DNA from: JAAXIE01 sp965263155
GTDB taxonomy: Bacteria > Chloroflexota > Dehalococcoidia > Lucifugimonadales > JAAXIE01
DNA: 64,000 nt
Assembly (NCBI GenBank): GCA_965263155.1
Contig: OZ253586.1
Coordinates: 434,001 to 498,000, forward strand
Direction: 5' to 3'
Shown: piece after piece, positions 17,143 to 25,530 of the stretch
Layout: the number at the start of each line of letters is the position of its first letter
Numbering within the stretch: the first letter of the stretch is position 1
Notes under the pieces: generated by a model
Seen by the model: the letters and a program-made list of their open reading frames with translations, nothing else
Told to the model about the DNA's origin: nothing
Databases searched by the model: none
Made by a program: the position numbers and the translations under genes

Positions 17143-18357
17143 TTGTCATCAACCACGAGGGTCCCTCAATCACCGACAAGTCCCAGAATCATCATCCCGG
17201 GATTAGCCATTGGTCATGCCGTGTTCCACTGGGTGATCCAGAGCTTCGTGGTGGTGCTGCCGGAAATCCAAGCTGCATTCCACCTGAGCGGCATTGGTGT
17301 GGGCGGGGCGCTGTCCGCCCGGGAGATAGCCTCGGGGCTGGTGTCACTGCCCGGCGGGATAGTTGTTGATGTCCTGCGCCGTTACTGGGGACAGTTGTTG
17401 GCTGGCTGCCTGACCGCGGCGGCCTTAGGGTCGCTGGCCATGGGCATGTCGCCCGTGTATCCCCTTCTGTTGGTAGGCATGGGTGTCGTGGCTGCCTCCC
17501 ATGCCCTGTGGCACCTCCCAGCTCAAGCCTCTCTCTCACACCATTTTTCTGAGAAGCGCGGGCTGGCTCTCTCCACCCACGGCGTCGGAGGCAGCATTGG
17601 CGATGTGGCAGGGCCGCTGGTCACCGGGGCGCTTCTGGCTGTACTGACCTGGCGTGGGCTGCTGAGCATATACGGCGCGGTACCCATCTTTCTGGCAATA
17701 TTGGCCTTTTGGGCGTTCCGCCACATCGGTAGGGCGCCAGGTAACGAAGAGACCGGCGTCTCCGTTTCCCAGCGGACGCAGATCACCAAAGAACTCTTGA
17801 GAAGCCCCGTGCTATGGGGCCTGACCATGGTGCGAGGTCTCCGGGGCATGGCACTGGTAGCTTTGGTCACCGCACTCCCTCTGTACTTGGACAACGACCT
17901 GATGCTGAGCACCTTTTCCCGCGGCTTCCACATTGGGTTGCTGATCGCCGTGGGTCTGGTGGCCAAGCCTCTGGCGGGACACCTGTCCGACCGCTGGGGT
18001 CGGAGGCAAGTGCTGGTGCCGGGACTGGTATGGTCCTGCCTGCTAGCCTTGGCGCTTGTACCCTTCACCGAGGGTGTGTTGCTGACCGTCACTATCGCCG
18101 CACTGGGCCTGTTCCTGTATCCCGACCAGCCGATAGTTGTGGCCTCGGTCTTTGATGTGGTGGGACGGGACGTGGCGTCCACCGGCATCGGCGTAGTCTC
18201 GTGCATCGCCTTCTTCATGTCGGCAGGGTCCTCCCTGCTGGCGGGAGGCCTCTACGATAGCTATGGCTTCGAGGTGGTGGCCTACTACATCGCCGCTTTG
18301 TTCGCCTTGGCTGCCGCGGTGTTCGCCTTGCTGCCCCTCAGGCGAAGAGCGCCTTGA
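17143..18357 (+). CDS. MFS transporter
   Basis: The 404-residue protein has about 12 hydrophobic segments and the MFS loop between TM2 and TM3 (near GIVVDVLRRYWGQ). A second copy in the C-terminal half reads GHLSDRWGRRQVL. No substrate motif is visible. The start is TTG 17143, with a purine run GGGGGAAAG just before it. It follows the selenolipoprotein gene by 50 nt and may be cotranscribed. Confidence 0.82.
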   Translation: MSSTTRVPQSPTSPRIIIPGLAIGHAVFHWVIQSFVVVLPEIQAAFHLSGIGVGGALSAREIASGLVSLPGGIVVDVLRRYWGQLLAGCLTAAALGSLAMGMSPVYPLLLVGMGVVAASHALWHLPAQASLSHHFSEKRGLALSTHGVGGSIGDVAGPLVTGALLAVLTWRGLLSIYGAVPIFLAILAFWAFRHIGRAPGNEETGVSVSQRTQITKELLRSPVLWGLTMVRGLRGMALVALVTALPLYLDNDLMLSTFSRGFHIGLLIAVGLVAKPLAGHLSDRWGRRQVLVPGLVWSCLLALALVPFTEGVLLTVTIAALGLFLYPDQPIVVASVFDVVGRDVASTGIGVVSCIAFFMSAGSSLLAGGLYDSYGFEVVAYYIAALFALAAAVFALLPLRRRAP

Positions 18358-18423
18358 GATCATGGACGGATTTCGGTGCGAATCGTTGGGTCGATGCTGC
18401 TATGTCTCGGACACGAATGCCGC

Positions 18424-18429
18424 TATAAT
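18424..18429 (+). promoter_or_regulatory. possible -10 box for the amino-acid ABC operon
   Basis: A perfect TATAAT lies 74 nt before the binding-protein start, in the 145-nt gap after the MFS gene. No good -35 is seen at 17 nt. Confidence 0.35.
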
Positions 18430-18502
18430 ACAAGCGCAATGCCCCCTTGGCTTGGGTGGCCGAGCACGGAGTTAAAACCTGTATCAAAAGAGAGGGCCCA
18501 AA

Positions 18503-19579
18503 TTGCATATTCTAAGGAAGAACTTGCTCATATTAACCGTGGTCTTGGTGGCCATGGCTGCCATGTTCGCGGCCTGCGGAGGCGGTGCAGCGGACGATGA
18601 AGAGAGTGGCAGACTCCAGACTGTTGAAGACCGGGGTAAGGTCATCTGCGCCAGCCGTAACGATGTGCCAGGCTACGGATACTTGGACAGCGCTGGAAAC
18701 AACGTTGGCTTCGACATTGACCTATGCCGAGCGGTGGCAGCAGCAGTGCTGGGCGACCCCAATGCCATCGAGATCCGGCTTATCACTGCAGCAGAGCGTG
18801 GACCGACGATCCAGTCGGGCGAAGTCGACATGCTTGTCCGCACCGTCACTTGGACGGCCTCGCGTGACTCGCAGTGGGGCAATTATGCTCAAACAATGTT
18901 CTACGACGGTCAAGGCTTCATGGTCACGAAGGAATCAGGTGTGCAAAGCGCACTCGACCTGAAGGACGCCACTGTCTGCGTGACCCAAGGCACGACCACC
19001 GAGTTGAACCTACAGGACTTCTCAACCCAGAATGACCTGAACATCAATGTGCTTACTTTCGAGGACACCGACTTAGTGGTTTCGGCATACGAGGCACAGC
19101 AGTGCGGATCGTTCACCAATGACCGCTCCCAGCTTGCTGCCCTTCGGACAGGATTGGGCAATCCCGCAGACCATGTGGTTCTCCCTGAGACCATCTCCGA
19201 AGAGCCTTTGGGCCCCGTGGTACCTCATGGCGACGACCAGTGGTTCGATATCGTGAAGACCGTGATGGGCATGCTCATCTATTCGGAGGCCTACGATGTG
19301 ACCATGGACAGTGTGCCCACAGCGGCGACGGGCAACACCAAGGTCGATCGCTTGTTTGGCTGGTCCGGCGACTTCGGCCAGGAGAGCTTGGGACTGAAGG
19401 CAACCGCCGCCCAGGACGTGATCAAGGCTGTTGGCAACTACGGCGAGATATACGCCCGCAACCTTGGTCCCGGCGGTATTGACCTCCCGCGTGAGGGTGG
19501 TCGTAACGCTCTCTGGGCGGATGCCGCCTGCACCGACTGCCCGAAGGGCGGCCAGATTTACGCCGCTCCCCTACGGTAG
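18503..19579 (+). CDS. amino-acid ABC transporter substrate-binding lipoprotein (AapJ-like)
   Basis: The 358-residue protein has a lipoprotein signal ending AMFAAC, then a periplasmic-binding-protein type 3 fold. It contains GKVICASRNDVPGYGY, GFDIDLCRAVAAAVLGDP and VDMLVRTVTWTASRD, which match the general L-amino-acid receptors AapJ/BztA. The Cys residues in the C-terminal part (AACTDCPKGG) are unusual. TTG 18503 is used, with an AGAGAGGG-type site. Genes for two permeases and an ATPase follow, making a full importer; a strong hairpin separates it from them. Confidence 0.88.
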   Translation: MHILRKNLLILTVVLVAMAAMFAACGGGAADDEESGRLQTVEDRGKVICASRNDVPGYGYLDSAGNNVGFDIDLCRAVAAAVLGDPNAIEIRLITAAERGPTIQSGEVDMLVRTVTWTASRDSQWGNYAQTMFYDGQGFMVTKESGVQSALDLKDATVCVTQGTTTELNLQDFSTQNDLNINVLTFEDTDLVVSAYEAQQCGSFTNDRSQLAALRTGLGNPADHVVLPETISEEPLGPVVPHGDDQWFDIVKTVMGMLIYSEAYDVTMDSVPTAATGNTKVDRLFGWSGDFGQESLGLKATAAQDVIKAVGNYGEIYARNLGPGGIDLPREGGRNALWADAACTDCPKGGQIYAAPLR

Positions 19580-19603
19580 CGACCAACTGGATTTGGGTGA
19601 GTG

Positions 19604-19635
19604 ATGGAGGCGACAGGCTAGCCTGTCGCCTCCAT
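19604..19635 (+). terminator. strong terminator/attenuator after the binding-protein gene
   Basis: A perfect 32-nt palindrome centred on CTAG, left arm ATGGAGGCGACAGG, is followed by GGTTTTT. Partial readthrough would give more binding protein than permease, as is common in ABC importers. Confidence 0.8.
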
Positions 19636-19766
19636 GGTTTTTCCCTCAACATTGATCCCATGCATGCGGGCTGGGACCGGTGTCGCCTGAGCCGGTTAGC
19701 TCGGTGGTACCATTCACCGGCCGTATATTAGAATCGGCAGCACTGGGACTGGAGGAATAGAGCGTC

Positions 19767-20963
19767 ATGGCCACGCTGCGTCGTAGCCTGACCTACAAGG
19801 GCATCCCGGTCTGGAGGCACGTCCAGATCATTCAATGGACGGCGCAGATTGTGTCGGGGATACTGGTTGTCGTCCTCGTAGCTTGGTTCTTCACCAACAT
19901 CGCCACAGCTGTCCATGACCGCGGGATAGGGTACAGCTTCACCTTCTTAGAGCGGGAGTACCAAACGCCCATTGGTCACCACTTCCTGCCCTACGACCCC
20001 TCAAACACCTTCCTGCACGCTTTCTTCGTAGGTTTCACCAATACACTCTTGGTATCGGTCGTTGGCGTGGCGCTGGCAACTGCCTTAGGTATCTTCATAG
20101 GTGTGTGCCGTGTATCCGGGAACTTGATTGTCTCAAAAGTGGCACTCGCTTACATCGAATTTTTTCGCAACGTACCTCTGTTAGTGCAACTTTTCTTCTG
20201 GTTCTACATAGTCCTCGGCTTACCTGTTTGGAGAGAATCCCACGCCATTGGCGACTGGGCCTACCTCAACAAGCGTTATCTCGCGGTGGCCTGGCCGTCG
20301 GCCTCCAGCTTTGGGGCGGGGCTCATTTGGGTGCTGCTTGTCATCGGAAGTGTCGCGGCGGGGATGGTTGTCTTTCGGTGGCTGACGGCTAGAGAACTAA
20401 GGACAGGGTCAACTTCCTATCCCCTACTCTCTGCTGCAAGTATTGTGTTGTTCGTGGCCGTCGTGGGCTGGGTGCTGGTGAGTGTGGCAGCAGGTGGCGT
20501 ACCGTTTACCATTTCCACTCCCGAGATAGCGGAACCCTTTGGCAGCGTCTCCGGTGGCTATGTGCTGCCCGGTGCGCTGTTAGCGTTGGTAGCCGCCCTC
20601 GTCACCTACACAGCGTCGTTCATTGCAGAGATCGTGAGGGCGGGGCTACAGTCCGTGAACCGGGGTCAGCGCGAATCAGCGAGGGCCTTAGGGCTGTCGG
20701 GATTGACCGCCCTGCGTTACGTCACTTTTCCCCAAGCCCTTAGGGTGATCATACCCCCGCTGATCAGCCAGTACCTCAATCTAACCAAGAACAGCAGTCT
20801 GGCTGGCGCCATCGCCTACTCCGACTTGACCAACGTGGCCAAGACCATGACCCAAACTGCGCCAGCCATCTCCATTTTCATCATGGTAATGCTGGCCTAC
20901 CTTGCTCTGAGCCTGACCTATTCGATCATTGGGAACTTATACAACCGGCACATTAGATTCTGA
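19767..20963 (+). CDS. amino-acid ABC transporter permease (AapQ-like)
   Basis: The 398-residue integral membrane protein has an N-terminal helix pair and an ABC permease domain. The family EAA loop reads ESARALGLSGLTALRYVTFPQALRV near residue 305. The insertion between the first helices and the length match AapQ/BztB rather than short HisM-type permeases. GGAGGAATAG lies before ATG 19767. It pairs with the next gene to form the membrane channel for L-amino acids. Confidence 0.9.
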   Translation: MATLRRSLTYKGIPVWRHVQIIQWTAQIVSGILVVVLVAWFFTNIATAVHDRGIGYSFTFLEREYQTPIGHHFLPYDPSNTFLHAFFVGFTNTLLVSVVGVALATALGIFIGVCRVSGNLIVSKVALAYIEFFRNVPLLVQLFFWFYIVLGLPVWRESHAIGDWAYLNKRYLAVAWPSASSFGAGLIWVLLVIGSVAAGMVVFRWLTARELRTGSTSYPLLSAASIVLFVAVVGWVLVSVAAGGVPFTISTPEIAEPFGSVSGGYVLPGALLALVAALVTYTASFIAEIVRAGLQSVNRGQRESARALGLSGLTALRYVTFPQALRVIIPPLISQYLNLTKNSSLAGAIAYSDLTNVAKTMTQTAPAISIFIMVMLAYLALSLTYSIIGNLYNRHIRF

Positions 20964-21008
20964 ACGCGGTACACATTTGATCCTATGAAGACACCACGAG
21001 AATAGACG

Positions 21009-22259
21009 ATGGCAAGCGAGACCGGACAGGAAATCTTGCGCTCACTGCCTCCGCCTCTCCTTCAAAGAGGTGCGGTCGCGTGGGTGCGTGAGAACCTATT
21101 CAGCGAGTGGTACAGCGGCGTGATCACGGTAGTCTCTGCAGCGTTGATAGGGTTTGCCCTCTGGTTCGGACTCCGATGGGTCATCGTTCAAGCCGACTGG
21201 ACGGTTATCAGCGTCCTTGGGGGACGTCTGATGATTGGCCAGTACAACATCGAGGCAGCTTGCGAGGGTCTGAACTGTTTCTGGAGGCCGCAAGCATGCC
21301 TGTTGCTGGTGACAGCTGTCTTGGGCATGGGCTGGGGGCTGACCGGCGGAGGTCTTCCCAAGCGCATCGCCATCAGCGTGAGCGTGGTGGCGGCTCTTTT
21401 CGCGCTGCTGCCCTACAGCTTCGAGACGATGGGGTTAGATATACGACTTCTTCTGGTTGCCAACCTGCTGGCTGTAGGCTTGGGCTGGGCCATCGGCCGG
21501 TACACGGGCTTGGGAACTCCCCGGAATCTAGCCATATCGGCAGTCGTCCTGTTTTTCGTGGTCCTCCTTCTCCTGCGTGGAATCCCCGGTATCCCTGGTC
21601 TACAACCGGTCTCAGTCATCTACTGGGGCGGGCTGATGTTGAACATACTGCTGGCGGTGGCAGGGATCGCCTTCAGTTTTCCGATCGGCATTGCCCTTGC
21701 CTTGGGGAGGCGCAGCAATTTGCCGGTGGTCAAGGTGATGTGCGTCATATTCATCGAGCTGTTCCGGGGAGTGCCACTGATTACCCTGCTGTTCATGTCC
21801 CAAGTGCTGGTGCCCTTGGCGTTCCCTGAGGACTTCCCGGTGAACTCGCTGCTGCGGGCGGCAATAATTATCACTCTGTTCAGTTCAGCCTACATGGCTG
21901 AGAACATACGGGGAGGCCTGCAGGCCCTTCATCGCGGGCAAGCCGAGGCGGCGCGGGCTCTGGGTCTGCCGAGTTGGGAGACCACCCTACTGATATCGCT
22001 GCCACAAGCCATCCGCAATGTCATCCCAGCGATAGTGGGCCAGTTCATCTCCCTGTTTAAGGACACCAGCTTGGTGTACATAATCGGAATGCTGGACGTG
22101 GTGGAGTTCAGCCGCGTCTTCATACAGGGCAACACCGAATACATATCAAGCGCGAAGGAGTTGTTCATCTTCCTGGCATTGGTGTTCTGGGTGTTTACCT
22201 ACACCATGTCCTACGTGAGCCGACATATCGAGGGTAATCTGGGCGTGGGGCAGCGATAA
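21009..22259 (+). CDS. amino-acid ABC transporter permease (AapM-like)
   Basis: The 416-residue protein is the second permease. It has several N-terminal helices, then the ABC permease core with FIELFRGVPLITLLF near residue 250. The EAA loop reads QAEAARALGLPSWETTLLISLPQA near residue 312. Like AapM/BztC it is longer than simple polar amino-acid permeases. It lies 45 nt after its partner. Confidence 0.9.
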   Translation: MASETGQEILRSLPPPLLQRGAVAWVRENLFSEWYSGVITVVSAALIGFALWFGLRWVIVQADWTVISVLGGRLMIGQYNIEAACEGLNCFWRPQACLLLVTAVLGMGWGLTGGGLPKRIAISVSVVAALFALLPYSFETMGLDIRLLLVANLLAVGLGWAIGRYTGLGTPRNLAISAVVLFFVVLLLLRGIPGIPGLQPVSVIYWGGLMLNILLAVAGIAFSFPIGIALALGRRSNLPVVKVMCVIFIELFRGVPLITLLFMSQVLVPLAFPEDFPVNSLLRAAIIITLFSSAYMAENIRGGLQALHRGQAEAARALGLPSWETTLLISLPQAIRNVIPAIVGQFISLFKDTSLVYIIGMLDVVEFSRVFIQGNTEYISSAKELFIFLALVFWVFTYTMSYVSRHIEGNLGVGQR

Positions 22260-22334
22260 GGTGCTGCCACGCCCCCCCGTAGAGGGCCATGCCAACGTTG
22301 GTGCGATTCGGACCCAAGCAATCCGGGAGGAGTT

Positions 22335-23108
22335 ATGGCTGAAACGCAAGAGGCTAATAAGCGCGAAAAGGTAAAGGGCGAGGACATCATCATCTGCCGT
22401 GACGTGCACAAGTGGTTCGGCGAGTATCATGCCCTGCGTGGCATCACCACCAACATCCAGAAGGCGGAAGTGGTGGTGGTATTCGGTCCATCGGGGTCGG
22501 GCAAGTCCACTTTCATACGAACCATCAACAGGCTGGAGGAGCACCAGCGCGGCGAGATAATCGTGGACGGCATTGAGCTGAGCAACGACATACGGAACAT
22601 CGATGCGATACGGCGTGACGTGGGGATGGTCTTCCAGTCCTTCAACCTGTTCCCTCACCTTAGTGTGATGGGCAATATCACCCTTGCCCCTATGAAGGTG
22701 CGCAAGATGGCTGAGTCCCAGGCAAAGGAGAGTGCCCTTGAGCTGCTGGAGCGGGTAGGCATCCCGGAACAGGCCGACAAGTATCCAAGCCAGCTCTCGG
22801 GAGGTCAGCAGCAGAGGGTAGCCATAGCCCGGGCCTTGGCCATGCAGCCCAAGATTATGCTTTTCGACGAGCCCACCTCGGCCCTCGACCCTGAGATGAT
22901 CAAAGAGGTGCTGGACGTGATGCAAGAACTGGCGGAGTCGGGGATGACCATGATCGTGGTGTCCCACGAGATGGGGTTCGCCCGCGAGGTTGCGGACCGG
23001 TTGATGATGTTCGACCAAGGCGTGATTGTGGAAGAGGGGCCGCCGGAGCAGATTTTCGAAGACCCACAGAGCGATCGCACCAAGCTGTTCCTGTCGCAGA
23101 TACTTTAA
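22335..23108 (+). CDS. amino-acid ABC transporter ATP-binding protein (AapP/GlnQ-like)
   Basis: The 257-residue ATPase has Walker A GPSGSGKST, Q-loop VFQSFNLFPH, signature LSGGQQQR, Walker B IMLFDEPTSALDP and the switch His in VSHEMGFA. These match polar amino-acid importers. It powers uptake through the two permeases just upstream. GGGAGGAGTT precedes the ATG. Confidence 0.94.
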   Translation: MAETQEANKREKVKGEDIIICRDVHKWFGEYHALRGITTNIQKAEVVVVFGPSGSGKSTFIRTINRLEEHQRGEIIVDGIELSNDIRNIDAIRRDVGMVFQSFNLFPHLSVMGNITLAPMKVRKMAESQAKESALELLERVGIPEQADKYPSQLSGGQQQRVAIARALAMQPKIMLFDEPTSALDPEMIKEVLDVMQELAESGMTMIVVSHEMGFAREVADRLMMFDQGVIVEEGPPEQIFEDPQSDRTKLFLSQIL

Positions 23109-23206
23109 GCAGCCTCCCATGTCCAACGCTTCCGTTGTCGTAAGCCTGCTGGCATTACCATAGGGAGCGCCATTTCAGCACTTAAAACCTATCGGGAGGG
23201 GCAGTC

Positions 23207-23692
23207 TTGCTGGTTGTTTACATAATGATCGGAGTGGTGGTGGCCATCGCGGCCATAGTCGGAGGGTTCTACGCATCGGTGCGTATGATGCGGGGGAGGG
23301 ACTCCGCCGCTTTGGAGCGCTTTCTAGGCAACGCCAGTTGCACATGGGAGCAGGTGCCCACCATGGAAGGCGGTCCGGAGACCATTCTGTACAAGAACTC
23401 CGAACCGGAAGCCAGCGGCATTGAGATGCGGGCCTACTATTTCACCGAAGTCCCTGAAGGGGTGGAAGACGAGGGCGTCTGCCTGTCCATCATCGACCCG
23501 CAGCGCATCAATGGCATGATCCTGAATGGGTTTTCCCGGCCCTTGGATGCCATGCAGTTCGGCGATGACCTGTGGAAGCAGCAGTTCCTTGGCGACATAG
23601 GCATCATGGAGAAGGTGATCGAGTCGAAGAGGGTGGAGTGGGATCAATCGCAGCGAGAGGTCGTCATTGGTCACTACAGCCTCTGCATGTAG
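23207..23692 (+). CDS. hypothetical membrane-anchored protein (161 aa)
   Basis: An N-terminal helix (MIGVVVAIAAIVGGFYASV) is followed by a soluble domain of about 130 residues with no family I recognise. TTG 23207 has a strong CGGGAGGGG site 6 nt upstream; ATG 23225 is the alternative. It may be cotranscribed with the ABC genes, 98 nt upstream. Confidence 0.6.
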   Translation: MLVVYIMIGVVVAIAAIVGGFYASVRMMRGRDSAALERFLGNASCTWEQVPTMEGGPETILYKNSEPEASGIEMRAYYFTEVPEGVEDEGVCLSIIDPQRINGMILNGFSRPLDAMQFGDDLWKQQFLGDIGIMEKVIESKRVEWDQSQREVVIGHYSLCM

Positions 23693-23877
23693 GGCGTGAC
23701 GCCGCCGGGACAGCCCCGCTGCCTTGCCTTACCTAAGGGTCTAGTCTATCCTTGGCATCAGTCCCTCCGGCACCGTTGCCCCGCAGGTTTGCAGTGACGT
23801 TGGGAGGCTCCAGCCAACCTTCAGGGCGGTGCAAGGCCGCGGCCTCCACCGCCTCGGGCGATTGACCGCATAATAAC

Positions 23878-25521
23878 GTGCGAATCCCCTCCTACGACCT
23901 CCACACTCTACACGGGGACCTGTTCGGCGGTGTTACTGCGGCCGTTGTGGCATTGCCTATTGCCCTCGCCTTTGGCGTAGCGTCGGGCATACCGGACGGG
24001 GCCCTCGCTGGCTTATACAGCGTCATTGCTGTCGGCTTTTTCGCAGCCGTTTTCGGCGGGACTCCCTCTCAGATATCCGGCCCCACTGGGCCCATGACCA
24101 TCGCCATGGCTGTGGTGGTCACCCAACATGCCGACACGCTGGAAGAAGCGTTCACCATCGTCATGCTGGCAGGAGTGCTGCAGATAGCCCTCGGGGCGAT
24201 AAGAATCGGCAGCCTCGTCAGCTACACTCCCTACTCGGTAATTTCCGGTTTCATGTCCGGTATCGGCATCATCATCATGGTGATCCAAGTGATGCCATTT
24301 CTCGGTCTCGAAACTGTTTCAGGCGGTCCACTGAACTCCATACGGGCTTGGCCCGATGCCTTTGACGATTTCAACTACCAAGCCTTGGCGCTGGGTGCGA
24401 TCTCTTTGGGGGTGGGCATCTTCTGGCCGAGCAGAGTACGCAAGTTCCTACCCGGCCCTCTCGCTGCACTGGTCGTTGGCACCCTAGCCGGCTTCCTCTG
24501 GTTGAACGGTGCCAGCACGATCGGGGAGGTGCCGACAGGGCTTCCCGTCATCCAGATTCCGCAGTTGTCTCCCGGTTTCATTGCAGGCGTTCTGCAACCA
24601 GCTTTCATTCTCGCGCTGCTTGGGTCCATCGACAGCCTGCTCACATCGCTTGTGGCCGACTCCCTCACGCGCACCCGGCACAACCCCAACCGTGAGCTCA
24701 TGGGGCAGGGGTTGGGCAACTTGGCGTCAGGCCTCGTAGGAGGCCTTCCGGGGGCTGGGGCCACAATGGGCACAGTGGTCAACATTCGGGCTGGCGGGCG
24801 CACTCCCGTATCAGGTGTGTTGCGGTCGGCCTTCGTGCTGGCGCTGGTGCTCGGCATCGGCTGGATTACCCAGCCTATCCCCCACGCCGTACTGGCTGGC
24901 ATCCTGATGAAGGTGGGATGGGACATCATCGACTGGCGGTTCATCACCCGAATCCGCTACATACGGCGGGACTACCTGTTGATTATGTTGGTCACCCTCG
25001 TCCTCACCGTATTTGTCGACTTGGTGACTGCCGTGGCGTTGGGGTTGATCGCAGCTGGGCTGGCGCGCGCGCAAGAGGAGGCACGGCCTGAACTGGACAG
25101 TGTGGTCTCGGTACCACTGCTGGAGCACACCTTCTTTTCCGACGAGGTAGACCTTCTGGATGCGGACCTAGATGACGAGGACCTCTATCGCGCACGGATT
25201 GGGCTAGTTTCCCTGCGGGGCAGCTTCTCAGTGGCCTCCGCCAATGAGTTGGCGCAGGTCATCGGCAGGGACATCAGGGAGCACGAGGTGGTCATATTCG
25301 ACTTCTCCAAGACCACCCGCATGGACGACAGCGCCGCGTTGGTGATGGAGCAGCTTATCGACTCCGCTAATGCCGACAATACAGAGTGCATTGTGATGAG
25401 CCTCTCTGACTCCGTCGGCAGGAACCTCCACGCCCTCAACGTCTTCCGCAAGGTGCCCAAGGGACGGATTGTAAAAGACCTCGACGAGGCCCGCGCCGTG
25501 GCAAGAATGCTGCTGGACTAA
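23878..25521 (+). CDS. SulP family anion transporter with STAS domain
   Basis: The 547-residue protein has about 11-12 membrane segments with the SulP signature GLYSVIAVGFFAAVFGGTPSQISGPTGPM near residue 42. A cytoplasmic STAS domain occupies about 440-547 (IFDFSKTTRMDDSAALVMEQL). The family carries sulfate or, in the BicA branch, bicarbonate with sodium; the GGTPSQISGPTGP sequence is common to both. GTG 23878 is the only early start and has no clear ribosome site. Confidence 0.88.
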   Translation: MRIPSYDLHTLHGDLFGGVTAAVVALPIALAFGVASGIPDGALAGLYSVIAVGFFAAVFGGTPSQISGPTGPMTIAMAVVVTQHADTLEEAFTIVMLAGVLQIALGAIRIGSLVSYTPYSVISGFMSGIGIIIMVIQVMPFLGLETVSGGPLNSIRAWPDAFDDFNYQALALGAISLGVGIFWPSRVRKFLPGPLAALVVGTLAGFLWLNGASTIGEVPTGLPVIQIPQLSPGFIAGVLQPAFILALLGSIDSLLTSLVADSLTRTRHNPNRELMGQGLGNLASGLVGGLPGAGATMGTVVNIRAGGRTPVSGVLRSAFVLALVLGIGWITQPIPHAVLAGILMKVGWDIIDWRFITRIRYIRRDYLLIMLVTLVLTVFVDLVTAVALGLIAAGLARAQEEARPELDSVVSVPLLEHTFFSDEVDLLDADLDDEDLYRARIGLVSLRGSFSVASANELAQVIGRDIREHEVVIFDFSKTTRMDDSAALVMEQLIDSANADNTECIVMSLSDSVGRNLHALNVFRKVPKGRIVKDLDEARAVARMLLD

Positions 25522-25530
25522 CCGCCTGCC

